A stretch of 27,812 nt of DNA from Salpingoeca rosetta (Eukaryota; Opisthokonta; Choanoflagellata; Craspedida; Salpingoecidae). The notes under the pieces were generated by a model. That model saw only the letters and a list, made by a program, of their open reading frames with translations, did not search any database and was not told the origin of the DNA. The translations under genes were made by a program, and so were the position numbers. Of this stretch, positions 1 to 11,184 are shown piece by piece (positions within the stretch are counted from its first letter, which is position 1; each line of letters starts with the position of its first letter). The stretch is taken from the NCBI RefSeq assembly GCF_000188695.1, contig NW_004754903.1, positions 446,366-474,177 on the forward strand. Reading direction: 5' to 3'.

Positions 1-3000
1 CCTCCAGCGCCGCCAAATTCAAACGCCCGCTCCTCGTCGTGATGTTGAACGCGTCACTGCTGTTACTCGTGGTGGTGGCGGTGGCGTCATCAGGGGTGGA
101 ACTAGTCGTGGTGCCAGTGCTGGTGCTGGTGGTGGTGGTGCTGGTGCTGGTGCTGCTTGTGGTTGTGGACAAATCGTCGCTGTTGTCGGTGAGCAAAGTG
201 CTGCCGCCAGCGTGTGAGTCGACTTCCTCATCAGCGTGGTCATATCCAGCACCACCATAAACATCGTCACGGTACACGTCATCGTCCCCACTGTCATATT
301 CATCGTCGCTGGCGCTGTCCTCCCTGTGCTGCGTGAGGATGGACACGGCGAGCTGCCCGTATGCGCGTGGCATCAGCATCACGCCCGTCGCCGTCATCAG
401 CTCGTACAGGTCCTCGCACGAGGCGTCTGGGAACTGGTCGCGGTGGTCGAGGCGATGTTGCATGACCTTCTCAAAGTGCATGGACGCCACGGGCAGCTGC
501 CGCTGGCACATCTCCCGCAGCGTGCGCATGGTGAGGGCGTGGTCGTGGACGACGATGGAGAGGGCTGCCATGAGCCGCGACTCAATCAGCCGCTCGGTCA
601 TGGGCCGGTCCAGCGACGTGATGGCCAGCGACGAGTAGTGATCAAGGTTCAGCAGCATCTGCAGCCCAAACAACGCCTCCGCATCACCGCCCTGCTGCTG
701 CTGCTGCTGTTTGTGTTGCTTGTGTTTGTTTTGTTTGCGTTGGTTTTGGTGCTGCTGCTTTGGTCGTCGTTGCTGCTGGTGGTGGTTCGTGTTGTCAATG
801 GTGGTTTGCGTCGTGTCAGTTGTGGCTTCGTGTGTGGCTTCGTGTGTGGCTTCGTGTGTGGCTTCAGCTGCTGCACGGCCAATACTGTCCCCACCGCCCA
901 CTGCACCATCCACACCCGCCGCCACTGCCTCCATCCCATCACCACTCTCGTTCTCCTCCTCCTCAGCATCACCATCATCATCATCATCCCTATCCCTATC
1001 ATCGTCGGCTGCCTGCTGCTCCTTCTCTGCGCGTGCGTGTTCGGCCTGCAGCGTCGTGAGCGTGCCCAGGGCGTGCAGGGCGTTGTACATCTCCGCCGAC
1101 GACCGGTAGTTGAGCGAGCGCTTTGCCCACCGCATCACCCGCTGGCACTGGGCCACATTGCCCGTCTTCAGGTGCGCCAGCATGTACATGTCAATCATCG
1201 TGTTGGACGGTGCCATGACAGAGTCAGGCTGTGTCAGCTCCGCCACCAGCCGTGCAATGCCATTGACGTCACCAACTTGCGCCAGCGCCATCGCCATGCG
1301 TTCGTATTGCGTCACCGTCAGCAGCTGCGTGTGGCCGAGACGAGACAGCTGCTTGATGTCGTTGAAGATGCGTCGTGCGTTGCGTGCCTTCCCTGCCATC
1401 GAGTACGCCTGCAGCAGCAGGTTCAGCTGCCGCGGCGTGTACTGGGGGTGGTCGTGTCTCCGCCCGTGCGACGCTGAGCTGGACCCGCTCCTGCTCGTGT
1501 GGGCGTTCGTGCTCGCGTGTGTGTTCGTGGTGGTGCCAGTGTTTGCGATGCTGTTGTTGTTGTTGGTGCCGTTGTTTGCGTTGGTGTTTGCTGAGGCCGT
1601 GCCACCACCGCCAGCAGCCGCTTCATTATCATCGCCATCACCATAAACGCCATATCCATCATCACCGTCATCGTTCCCATCATCGTCATCATCGGCACCA
1701 ACACTGACACGAGCACCACCACCAACACCACCAACAGCCCCACTGCCACTGAAGTCTCCACTTTCTGCGTGTGTCGATGATGGCGGCTGTACCAGGTCGA
1801 TGTTTGCAAGCAGCTTGTCCACGTCCCCCATACAGGCGTACACCTGCAGCAGCCACGCGTGCACGCGGTGCGCAATCACGCCGTCCATCTGCACAATCTC
1901 GTTGCACAGGTCCTCGCACTCCGACGTCAGGCCCAGGCTCACCATGGCGCGCAGGAGCTTGGTCAGGTGCACGGGCGACAGGTCGACGCCGTTCGCCGTC
2001 ATGTCCTCAATCACCGCCACGCACGCAAACGGGTTGCTCATCCACGCGTACGTTCGCAGGAGGTGCGACCACCCGCCCTCATAGGAAGGGTCCACCTCGC
2101 GTGCCTCTGCAAACAGCGCCGACACCTTGTCTGCGCGCATCGAATATGAGGCTGCCATCAGCATGGCGTCGTACGATACGGCCGTGCGGGGCAGCCCGCT
2201 GTTGCGCAGCCGCTGCCAGTACAGCTCGCTGAGCCCAAATCGGTGCGCGCGCCCGCACGTGACGATGGTGATCGCATACATGAGCTCGTCCGGCAGCGTG
2301 CCGTGCTGCTGCATCATGGTCCACAGGCGCATGGTGAGGTTTGCGTCGCGCTTCTTCGACGCCTCAAACAGCGCCACGTGCCAGTGGTGCCGCTGCAGCA
2401 GCGCCCCGTTCTTGATCGCCCTGCGCATGATCGCCTCCACCCGGTCCGAGTTGGTGCGCATTTCGATGGTCAGGTCGTCGCTCATGCGGTTGCGAAACAC
2501 CTCATGCACAAACAGCGGCCGGTCCGACGCGCTGGTTGACGCTGCACGCCGCGCTGCCGTGTGTGCGCCTCTTCTGTGCTGGAGTGGCATCCTTGACATT
2601 GGCGCCACCGTTGATTGCGGTGCTGCCTTGCCTTTTGATGCTGGCAGCGTGAAAGGCGACTGCGATCGCTGCTGCTGCTGCTGCTGCTGCGGTGATGTCG
2701 CCCGCTGCGCCGCAGCAATGGCACCAATCGGCGATCTGCTGTTGTGTTGTGTGTTTTGTTGTGGTTGCAAGAGCACAGAGTAACGGTGCTGCTGCTGCTG
2801 CTGCTGATGATGATGATGATGCTGTGACTGTGATTGTGGATGGCGTGGCTGTGCGCCCTTTGCAACAGTTGCTGACACTGCAGCAGCTGCTGCTGTGGCG
2901 GCGCCATAGCGCTGCACAGACGCTGACACAAACGAATCAGGGTGTCGGGTGAAGCTCAGCTGCCTCAAAGCATGTGCTGGCATCGATGCTGCTGTTGTTC

Positions 3001-3088
3001 TTGTTGCTGAACACGACGTTGTCGCACCGAGCGCGTTCAGCACGCGCCCTCGCTTCACTGCCGCCTGCGCAGCAGGCCTGCACGACAT
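1..3088 (-). CDS. Mitochondrial pentatricopeptide-repeat-like protein, 3' end beyond window
   Basis: The reading frame is open without a stop from 3088 down to base 2 (1029 codons) and continues past the left edge, so the C-terminus is missing. The start is the first in-frame ATG after an upstream in-frame stop near 3290. The N-terminus (MSCRPAAQAAVKRGRVLNAL...) is Arg/Ala/Ser-rich with no acidic residues, as expected of a mitochondrial presequence. A Q/H-rich linker follows. About residues 190-433 and 549-690 are helical hairpin repeats of roughly 35 residues in PPR style, for example VTQYERMAMALAQVGDVNGI and SYDAMLMAASYSMRADKV. Two low-complexity inserts (about 433-548, Gly/Asp/Asn-rich; about 690-807, acidic, then EATH repeats and poly-Q) split the repeat array. 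More helices follow, then an Asp/Ser/Thr-rich tail. PPR proteins bind organellar RNA; that role is inferred here. I cannot name an orthologue; a TPR-like protein is the main alternative. Confidence 0.75.
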   Translation of the reverse strand, partial: MSCRPAAQAAVKRGRVLNALGATTSCSATRTTAASMPAHALRQLSFTRHPDSFVSASVQRYGAATAAAAAVSATVAKGAQPRHPQSQSQHHHHHQQQQQQHRYSVLLQPQQNTQHNSRSPIGAIAAAQRATSPQQQQQQQRSQSPFTLPASKGKAAPQSTVAPMSRMPLQHRRGAHTAARRAASTSASDRPLFVHEVFRNRMSDDLTIEMRTNSDRVEAIMRRAIKNGALLQRHHWHVALFEASKKRDANLTMRLWTMMQQHGTLPDELMYAITIVTCGRAHRFGLSELYWQRLRNSGLPRTAVSYDAMLMAASYSMRADKVSALFAEAREVDPSYEGGWSHLLRTYAWMSNPFACVAVIEDMTANGVDLSPVHLTKLLRAMVSLGLTSECEDLCNEIVQMDGVIAHRVHAWLLQVYACMGDVDKLLANIDLVQPPSSTHAESGDFSGSGAVGGVGGGARVSVGADDDDDGNDDGDDGYGVYGDGDDNEAAAGGGGTASANTNANNGTNNNNSIANTGTTTNTHASTNAHTSRSGSSSASHGRRHDHPQYTPRQLNLLLQAYSMAGKARNARRIFNDIKQLSRLGHTQLLTVTQYERMAMALAQVGDVNGIARLVAELTQPDSVMAPSNTMIDMYMLAHLKTGNVAQCQRVMRWAKRSLNYRSSAEMYNALHALGTLTTLQAEHARAEKEQQAADDDRDRDDDDDGDAEEEENESGDGMEAVAAGVDGAVGGGDSIGRAAAEATHEATHEATHEATTDTTQTTIDNTNHHQQQRRPKQQHQNQRKQNKHKQHKQQQQQQGGDAEALFGLQMLLNLDHYSSLAITSLDRPMTERLIESRLMAALSIVVHDHALTMRTLREMCQRQLPVASMHFEKVMQHRLDHRDQFPDASCEDLYELMTATGVMLMPRAYGQLAVSILTQHREDSASDDEYDSGDDDVYRDDVYGGAGYDHADEEVDSHAGGSTLLTDNSDDLSTTTSSTSTSTTTTSTSTGTTTSSTPDDATATTTSNSSDAFNITTRSGRLNLAALE
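828..866 (-). repeat. 12-bp tandem repeat coding EATH in the PPR-like protein
   Basis: A 12-bp unit (plus strand gtgtggcttcgt) is repeated about three to four times with almost no divergence. On the coding strand it encodes Glu-Ala-Thr-His repeats in the second low-complexity insert. The near identity of the copies points to recent slippage or unequal exchange, so copy number may differ among strains. Confidence 0.7.
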
Positions 3089-3379
3089 CGTGTGTGCTTG
3101 TGAACGTGCGAGAGAGAAGCTGGGTGGGTGGTGGTTGCGCTGTGTTGCCTGTTGTTCTTTCACAGCAGCAGCACGTGTATGTGAATGTATTTTATGCTGT
3201 CGTGCATCAGGTAGGCAGTGCTGGGTGGGCGCAACGAGCAACAGACAGAACAGGAGGGGAGCGCACCAACACCACCATCATCCTCATCATCCTCGCCATC
3301 CTCATTCGCCTCTCGCTCGTGATCACCGTGCCACTGCTGCTGCACATGCGTTGCCTTTGCAGGACATTCACGAAACATC
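3089..3379. promoter_or_regulatory. Divergent intergenic region shared by the PPR-like and NDUFAF4-like genes
   Basis: Only 291 bp separate the start codons of two head-to-head genes, so the 5' UTRs and promoters of both must lie here. I see no clear TATA box. A pyrimidine-poor CATCATCCTCATCATC-type stretch lies around 3276-3305. Both flanking proteins are predicted to be mitochondrial, which makes co-regulation plausible; that is inference. Confidence 0.5.
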
Positions 3380-3528
3380 ATGGGGCAGGCAGCAGCAAAG
3401 ACGGCACGGCGGCTTCCAACGGTGCGGTTGCAGCTGTGTGTGTGTGTGTGTGTGTCTGTGTGTGTCTGTGTCTGTATGTGTGTGCCTGTGTCTGTATGTC
3501 TGTGTGTTTGTGTGTGTTTGTGTCTGTC

Positions 3529-3559
<31 letters not shown>

Positions 3560-4016
3560 CTGCGTTTCTCGTCCCTCACTCCCTCACTCACTCACTCACT
3601 CCCTCCCTCACTCACTCACTCACTCACTCACTCACTCACTCACACCAACACACCAACACACCAACACACCAACACACCAACACACAAACACACAAACAAA
3701 AATAGGAAGCTGCAAAGGTGGAGCGCATCAAGGAGGTCCAGGGAGCCGCCCAAGCGGCGCGCGCTGCACAGAAGCACAGCCAGCAGCCACAACAACAAAC
3801 ACAAGCGAAGGCACAAGCAACCCGCTCGGAACCATCAGCAGCACCAGCAGCAGGACAAACACAGCAACAAGCACAGCCACAGGAACAGCGCAAGCAACCT
3901 TCACCACAAGGTGCGTGTGTGTGTGGAGGGGGGGTTGTGGGTGTGATGATTGGCGGGTGGTGATGCAGGGCGTGCTCCGCCACGCTGTGCCGTTGACTTA
4001 CTCACACACACACATA

Positions 4017-4083
<67 letters not shown>

Positions 4084-4655
4084 CAGAGGAGGCATCGTTC
4101 CTTGAGGCAGTGAAGAAGCTGCACATCACCTCGCGGGAGGCACCCGAGGCCGAGTTCCAGCAGCACCCATCGCCAGCCGCCCCGCCAGGACGCGTGGCAC
4201 AGGAGCAGCAGCCCGCTGCGCAGAAGCAGGCCGCAGAGCACGCGCGGGCACACGAGGAGGCCATGCTGCGTAAGGGCCACGAGGAGCGCACGCAGCCCAA
4301 CGCGTTTTCGCTGCAGAAGGAGTCTGCCTCGTCCATCCAGCAGCGGCACGCGGACGAGCTGCTGGAACATGTGGAGGGTCGGCTCAACTTCAAGCAGCTG
4401 CGAGCCGTGTTTGCCATGCACCAGCACGACCCATCCAAGTTCACGCCGGCCATGCTCGCGTCACGTGTGAAGGTTGACGCGTCAAAACTGGAGACACTCT
4501 TCAAGCACGCCACCCTCCCCGATGCCCTCCTCATGGCTGTGCCCGCCGACAGCAGCGGTGACAAGAAGGACGCTGGTGAAGCTGATGGGGATGGTACTGT
4601 TGATGCTGGTGCTGGTGCTACAACAGCAGTCAAAGAGCAGAAGCCAAACATGTAA
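3380..4655 (+). CDS. NDUFAF4: NDUFAF4-like complex I assembly factor, three exons
   Basis: The proposed exons are 3380-3421, 3706-3910 and 4087-4655, giving 271 residues; phases are 0 and 1 at the two junctions and the stop is TAA. Exon 1 starts Met-Gly and, with exon 2, reads MGQAAAKTARRLPT then EAAKVERIKEVQ, in the style of the NDUFAF4 N-terminus. Exon 3 holds SFLEAVKKLHITSREAP and, near the end, GRLNFKQLRAVFAMHQ then FTPAMLASRVKVDASKLETL, which parallel the conserved NDUFAF4 segments in order and spacing. NDUFAF4 works with NDUFAF3 in early assembly of respiratory complex I in mitochondria. The protein is longer than the human one (about 175 residues) because of Gln/Ala-rich stretches in exons 2 and 3 and an acidic tail. 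The exon 1 donor is uncertain: 3422 gives the best protein, but 3440 is also in phase. Homology is by eye and moderate. Confidence 0.6.
3436..3690 (+). repeat. Compound TG / CTCA / CCAACA microsatellite in intron 1 of the NDUFAF4-like gene
   Basis: Intron 1 (3422-3705) is almost wholly simple repeat: imperfect TG with TCTG and TTTG variants to about 3560, then (CTCA)n around 3577-3642, then (CCAACA)n to about 3690. It ends in the acceptor AAAATAG at 3705. The TG block near the donor and the CA-rich block near the acceptor are complementary in sense. Confidence 0.85.
4003..4082 (+). repeat. (CA)n microsatellite in intron 2 of the NDUFAF4-like gene
   Basis: About 80 bp of CA, broken by one CATACAAA, runs to within a few bases of the acceptor CGACAG, which ends at 4086. 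It takes the place usually held by a polypyrimidine tract. Confidence 0.9.
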
Positions 4656-5199
<544 letters not shown>

Positions 5200-8100
5200 T
5201 CACTCTGAGAGATCTTCAAAGTTCAGGCGCGTGGCGATAGACTGAAACGTGCCAGACTTGTCAAACGACATTCGAAACGTGTCTGCGCGCCCGCCAAAGA
5301 AACGCCCCTCAAAGGCAACACCATCATCGTCACCATCGCCGTCGTCGTCATCATCAATCCCAGGCAGAAGCGCACGGCGAACAGGCCGTTTGCTGCTCCC
5401 AACACAGCCACCGCCATGGCGCCGCCCCATGTGGCGTTTCGTTGCGTGGTGCGACGGCGTGGTTGCGTCATCACCACCACCATCATAATCACCACCATAA
5501 TCGTCATCGCCATCACCATCAAACCCGGGCGTGGGCAGCGGCAGGCCAATGACGGTGTCTGTAATCAGCGGAGCCGCCACACTCTCGTCCCCATCGTGAA
5601 TAATCGCTGGTGGAATGGACAGACGTTGCGCGCGTGGTGCTGAGGATGATGGTGTTGGTGACGACGATGACGCCTGTGCTCGTGCTGGTGCTGGAGGCTG
5701 CAAGAGGCGCCGCCGCACGGGCCGTTGTCGTTGCTGGCGCGATGGTGATTGTATGTAGGCGTCTTCAGCACCACCATCACCCTCGTGACCGGCACCATGT
5801 GCACCGTGGGCGGTGATGGCGCCCTGTGCGTTGAGCTGCGTGTCAACGCCAAGCAGCCACGTCGCGTCCACATCATCACCAAACAACACCTCGTCACTCG
5901 TCGCATCACCACCACTGCCATCACCATCACCGCGAGCTCGGGCAGCGCGTTCCTTCGCACCGCCTCCAACAGCACCTGCCGCCCTCGCATCTGCGTCTGC
6001 AACTGCTGGTGCTGGCACACGCGGTGTAGCGGGCGGCGGTGTTGGCTTTGGCACGGGCGTGACCACCTCAAGCTGCTCGCCCTCGTACGACTCATCCCAC
6101 GATGCCATCGACGCCGCCACCACATGCGCAGCGTACGGCGGACCCGCATACACGACAAACGGCTCAGGCGACGACGACGACGACGACGCTGCGGCGGTGG
6201 CGCCAGTCTGATCGCCATCGCCAGCACCAGTATCGTCACCGTCACCTCCGCCCCCACCACCACCAGCGGCAGCAGCAGTCGTAGTGCCAGTGCTTGTCCG
6301 CCCTGGTGTGTGTGCGGCGCGGCTGGCTCTGCTTCGGCCGCCACGGCTCGTGCTGTCGTCACCAGCACCGCCACGCATGTCATCCACCAGCAGCGAATCA
6401 CGCATGCTCGCTGCCCCACTCCTCGCAGCCGCCACTGTCGCTGCGGCTGCTGTTGGTGTGAGGGCGCCGCCATGTGCACTGTTGGGCGTGCTTGCAGGCA
6501 ACCGCGTTGGGCGCGATGTTGAACCGCCGGCAAGCCGGGCCGCCTCAACAGCTGCTGCGGACAACACGGCTTGCAGGCGCTCTGCATCGTCATCAAACAC
6601 GTTGAGGTTGCCCGTGTATGGATACAGGTTAGGGGCAATTGACCCATCTGTCTCCTCAGACGTGATGATCGCTGGTGGCTGCAGCCCACGCACCCCACCA
6701 TCATCGCCATGGTGACCAGCACCGTGATGGTGATGGTGGTGGTGATGACCGTGGTGGTAGTGGTGGTGGTGGTGGTGTTCGTTGCTGTTTGCGCTGATGA
6801 CGAGGGGCAGCGGGACGCCAAGCATGGCGGCAACAAACTTGTGCTGGTCGCGGCGCGGCGCCTGCAGATACGCGCGCGCCATCTGCTTCATAATCGCCTT
6901 CTCCTCATCCTCCTCAAGCAAGGGGAGATGCCCACCAAAGATGAGGTTGTACTTGCACACGGGGCACGTGTAGTGCACGCGGAACCAGGGCGTCAGGCAG
7001 CGGTAGTGGTACAGGTGGTGGCACGGCAGCTGTATCACAGCGTGCGGCGCAGTGTCCAGGTTGAGGCTGTCCAGACACACGGGACAGCGCGACTGGCGCA
7101 CCTGCGGTGGTGGCGGTCGCCTGAAGTGCTGCTGCGGTGCTGCGCGCGGATCGTAGAAGATGACACGCCGCTGCCCGTCCTCAACCACCTCATACATGTT
7201 CGACATGTTCAGCGCGCTGCACGCGTTGTTGTTGTTGTTGCTGTTGCTACTCGTGTTGATGGTGATGGCGCCGCTGCTCGTGGCGTGATCACCGTTTGCA
7301 CCACTGCTGTTGATGTTGTTGTTGTTGCTGCTGCCGTTGTTGTTGGTGTTGTGGGTGGTGTTGTTGGCCCGATTTCGTGCAGCAGCAGCAGTGTCGCTGA
7401 CGTGCAGAGCAGCAGCAGCGGCCGTGGCCCTTCGCTGGTGGCGGCGGCGATGGCGCTGGTGACGGCGCAGGAAGTCGTGCAAGCTCTCATCGCTACTGCT
7501 CGTCTCATCATCATCATTATCATCACCATCATCATCATGATCGCTGGCGTCACTGCTGTCGTCACTGCTCGTGTCCGCTCCATCGACATTGTCGTGATCA
7601 TCATCATCATCATCACTGCTTGCAGTGCTGCTGGCGACGCTTGTGCCGGCTGAACCGCTGCTGCTGCTGCTGCTGTCATCGTGGTGGTGGCCGTGGTCGC
7701 CTGTGGTGGTGGTGTACAGGCTGCTGCGCGTGCTCTCACTGCTCTCGCTGAACACGTCGTAGTTGAATGGAAACGGCACGCGTCTCGTTTTGGGGATAAA
7801 TGCGTTTCGTGCTGACGTCACCGCAATTGGACCTTTGTTCCGACGGCCACTAGGGCCTGTTGCGCTCGTTGCCCGCGCGGGTGTGGAGACGGCATGCGTT
7901 GGCGTGGGCGTGTCAAACGTAAACACCTCTGCACGGATGCGTGGTGGCGCCTCACGCTGCTGCTGGTGTTGCTGCTGTTGGTGTTGGTGTTGGTGTTGTT
8001 GTTGTTGTTGTTGCTGTTGTTGTTGTTGCGTGAGCTGCTGTTGCTGCTCGTGGTCAATAGCATCACCAGCACCATCAACAGGGTTGAGACCAGCTGGGAT

Positions 8101-9589
8101 GCTCCCATCACCACAAACAGCATCTTCATCACCATCGTCACCTGCGTCTGAGCCGGAGTCGATGTCACTGGTTGGAAAGTAGAAGTTGTTGGTGCGCCGT
8201 GCAGCCTCAATCGCCCGCCGCCGCCGCAGTCGCATCAACACCCGCTCCTCCTCCTCCTCACCATCATCATCATGATCACCATGATCATGATCAGGGGTGA
8301 ACACATCCACGTCGCCGTCACAGGCCAGCGCATGGCTGGTGGGGTGGCTAGTGGCGTTGGTGTTGGTGCTGTCATTGTTGGTGTTGGTGCTGTCATTGTT
8401 GGTGTTGGTGCTGTGGTTGTTGGTGTTGATGCTGTGGTTGGTGCCGGTGGTAGCAGCAGCAGCTGCTGCAGTTGCTGTGTCGTGGCGATGGCGATGGCGA
8501 TGATGGCGGTGGTGGTGATGGTGACGCGTTGGAAGTGGGCGAGCAAGCACTGGCTTGTGCTGCTGTTGTGGCTGTTGTGGCTGTTGCTGCTGTTGCTGCT
8601 GCTCGTCTTGTTGTCGTTGTTGTTGTTGCAGGGGTTGGTGTGATGGCATAGCCTGTTGGAGAGTGTTCACGTGCGTGGTGGCATCTCTGCCCTTGTGGTT
8701 CTCGTCAAAACGGTGCGTGAGAACAACACCCGTTTCTTTCTCGACACCGCAGCCAGCACCAGCGGCAGCATCTGCATAGACGGTGTCATCTGGCGATGTA
8801 AGTCCCTCCTGCACCGCCTCGAGGGCGAGACGCTGCTTGCTGGTGTGGCCTGCGCCATCATCGTGGGACTGGATGGCGCGTGCCTGCAGGCAAACTGCGC
8901 GCATGACGCTGGCAATGTGCATCATTGCCTCCCGCACCTCCGCCATCTCTGGATCGTCGGCGACCAGGCCGGCAAAGCTGGTGTCACTTCCAGCATCACT
9001 GCCGCCATAACCGCCGCCATGGCCGCGTCGGTGACGGTTGCGATGGCGCCTGCTGCTTGTTGCTGCCGCTGCTCCGCGCGTGTTGCCACCACGCATGCGC
9101 GCAACGACACCAGCGAGGCCAAACCACCGCCACACCCCGGTTGCACCAGCACCAGCACCATCGCTGGCGGTGTTGGTGCTGTTGCGGTGGTCGTTGAGGT
9201 TGGTGATGACGGTCGTTGTTGGCCGCCCGCGTGCGTGTGCACCGTCGCGAGGGTGCGGGTGGTACCAGCGGTGGTACGCCATGGCAGTTGCCACCACGCA
9301 CACAACCGCAAACAGCGCCGTGAGCGCAGCCAGCACATATGTTCCCGTGTCTGCTCCACCATTGCCGCTGCTGCTGCTGCCGCTGCCGTTGTCGTGGTCA
9401 GCACCACCATCACCAGCTGCTGGGTCAAGTGGCGACGTGAGCAGAGACCCGTCCATGCCCTCTGGCACAACGACGAGGCGAAGCACAGGTGTGCTTGCAA
9501 GCAACGAGCGAAGCGGGCTGTTGTTGCTGCTGCTGACCGTGGTGAACCTAGGAGTGGGCACGGTCGTGTTCGAAGCCACCCCCACAACA

Positions 9590-9621
<32 letters not shown>

Positions 9622-10587
9622 CGATGACGATGATGAGGAGGAAGATGATGTGGTTGCGGGGGTGTGGATGAAGTCCAGAGGTGAGGAGCCGTTGGTGTGG
9701 AGGAGGCGGAGAATGTGTTTGCCATTCAGACCAGAGATTGACAGGTGCGGTGGTGTGCCGTCCACAAGCGCAGCTGTCGATGAAGACGAAGATGAAACAG
9801 CATCCACGCCATCTGCTATGCGTGGCGACGCTGGTGATTGCCTGTCGACAACAGTGTCGGAGGTGTAGATGGTTGCTGCTTCGTCGTTGATCAGCACGCG
9901 GAAATGCCGCATTGCCGCTGCGCCATCACCACCACCACCATCGTCATCACGGCTGTTACCATCATCATTATTTTTGCGCTTGTCGCGGTCAACCCAGGTG
10001 GTGTACGCGTGTGATCGCTTCTCGGCGCTGGAGCCATCGAGCGTGTAGATGTAATCGATGCTGTCGGGGGACGCCGAGAGCACAAGCGAGTGGTTGGCCT
10101 GCGCAGCCATGCGTGCCTGTGTGAACGGCGTGCATTGGGAGTGCGGCCGGGTGATGGCGATGACACCGAGTCCGCGAAACGAGGAGAGTGGCGGCGGCGG
10201 CACGGAGCACCCGTCCACCGGGGTGGAGGCCGTGATGAGCACGTGGATGGGCGTGGTCATTGTCGTGTACTCTGCCAATATGGCGGGAAACTGCAGACCA
10301 ATCCGCCCATCAGCCGTGTACAGCGTGCATCGAGCGTAGCGCGGGTGGGAGGACGACGACGACGACAGTGAAGATGAAGCCGCCACTGGTGCAGCACGAA
10401 CGTCAGCGACAAAGATGGCGCTGGTGGCGAGCATGACGGCGGCGAGGACGACGAGGATGGACGGCCACAGCAACACATGCGCACGACGTGCTGCTGTTGG
10501 CGGCGCTGATGATGTTGGTGTTGCCGGTGGTGTTGATCGTCGTTGTCGTGGGCATCTGGGCACGCATGGTGGTGCCCGATGCATCAT
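5200..10587 (-). CDS. PA-TM-RING-H2 E3 ubiquitin ligase, giant and intronless
   Basis: A single exon encodes 1795 residues. 10587 is the first in-frame ATG (A at -3); the frame stays open upstream only by way of non-ATG codons. A hydrophobic segment at about residues 37-62 (VLLWPSILVVLAAVMLAT) is a signal peptide or anchor. A protease-associated-type domain follows at about 88-240, with the typical DGCSVPPPPLSSF...GVIAITRPHSQCTPFTQARMAAQ pattern. A transmembrane helix lies at about 417-439 (YVLAALTALFAVVCVVATAM). A RING-H2 finger occupies 1168-1211, CPVC...PCHHLYHYRC...CPVC, with all eight zinc ligands present. This is the Goliath/GRAIL/RNF13 architecture: a lumenal or extracellular PA domain and a cytosolic RING that recruits E2 enzymes, usually on endosomes. 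Most family members have 350-500 residues. The excess is low-complexity sequence: poly-Ser, poly-Gln, poly-Asn, His and Asp runs on both sides of the RING. Substrate unknown. Confidence 0.88.
6957..7086 (-). other. RING-H2 zinc finger of the PA-TM-RING protein
   Basis: The segment codes for 44 residues from the first Cys of CPVCLDSL to the last Cys of TCPVCKYN. Ligand order is C-C-C-H-H-C-C-C with x2, x1 (CHH), x2, x2 and x2 spacing, the RING-H2 form. The PWF residues after the sixth ligand, in LTPWF, are typical of active E2-binding RING fingers. Confidence 0.92.
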
Positions 10588-11148
10588 TGTGCGAGTCAAG
10601 CGCAGAGGGAACGGAATGGCGATCAAGGATGGTGTTGTAGGAACAAGGAGGAGGAGGAGGGGGAGGAACAAAAGGGAGGAACAATCGGAGGAACACCACG
10701 GAGCTTCAATACATACGGAGGCACGAACAAATAAATCAAAGGAGGTTGGTGCAGTGCAGTGTATGAGAACCGTGGTCCACCGCACACGCGAGCGGCAACT
10801 CACTCACGGATGGATGGATGGATGGGGGTTGGCGAGTTTGCAGAGGGAATGACGACGCCAAAAGCACACCACACGCACACCACACAGGAAGCAGAAAGAA
10901 GTGCGCACAAGCGCACGCCAACGACAACGGCGGCCTGTCGGCCTGTGCGTGATGAAGCAAGCGCGGTGGTGGAGCAGGGCAACAACAACCGCTGCTGAAT
11001 CACGGGCCAGGTTGCATGTGAACCGCGCCGCAAACGTGCCAACAAGGTGAACAAGGGAAAAGTGCAAGGAACGAAGGGCGTGGACACGAACTCGCACAAT
11101 GCGATGCGATGCACTCTCAAATGCAGGTCTCACGAGTGTAAACGCGAG

Positions 11149-11184
11149 GGAAGGAAGGAAGGAAGGAAGGAAGGAAGGAAGGAA
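11149..11184 (+). repeat. (GGAA)n tetranucleotide repeat
   Basis: Nine near-perfect GGAA units lie between the two divergent genes, about 560 bp upstream of the PA-TM-RING start codon. GGAA is the core of ETS-family binding sites; a regulatory role here is only a possibility. Confidence 0.85.

Noticed and set aside
236..1477. Long plus-strand open frame of 413 codons opposite the PPR-like gene
   Set aside because: It is antisense to a 1029-codon coding frame with clear presequence and repeats. Its translation is Leu/Val/His-rich with no domain, as expected of the reverse of GC-rich coding DNA.
3577..3690. Regular CTCA and CCAACA arrays considered as a CRISPR-like or satellite array
   Set aside because: Units are 4-6 bp without spacers, so this is a microsatellite within an intron.
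2949..4655. A single 568-codon plus-strand frame through the NDUFAF4-like locus
   Set aside because: It only stays open because TG, CTCA and CA repeats lack stops; it passes through CVCVCV and HTHTHT stretches. Removing these as introns gives a shorter protein with family resemblance.
10588..10803. N-terminal extension of the PA-TM-RING protein to 10803
   Set aside because: The codon at 10803 is GTG, not ATG, and there is no in-frame ATG before 10587. The hydrophobic residues there are probably 5' UTR.
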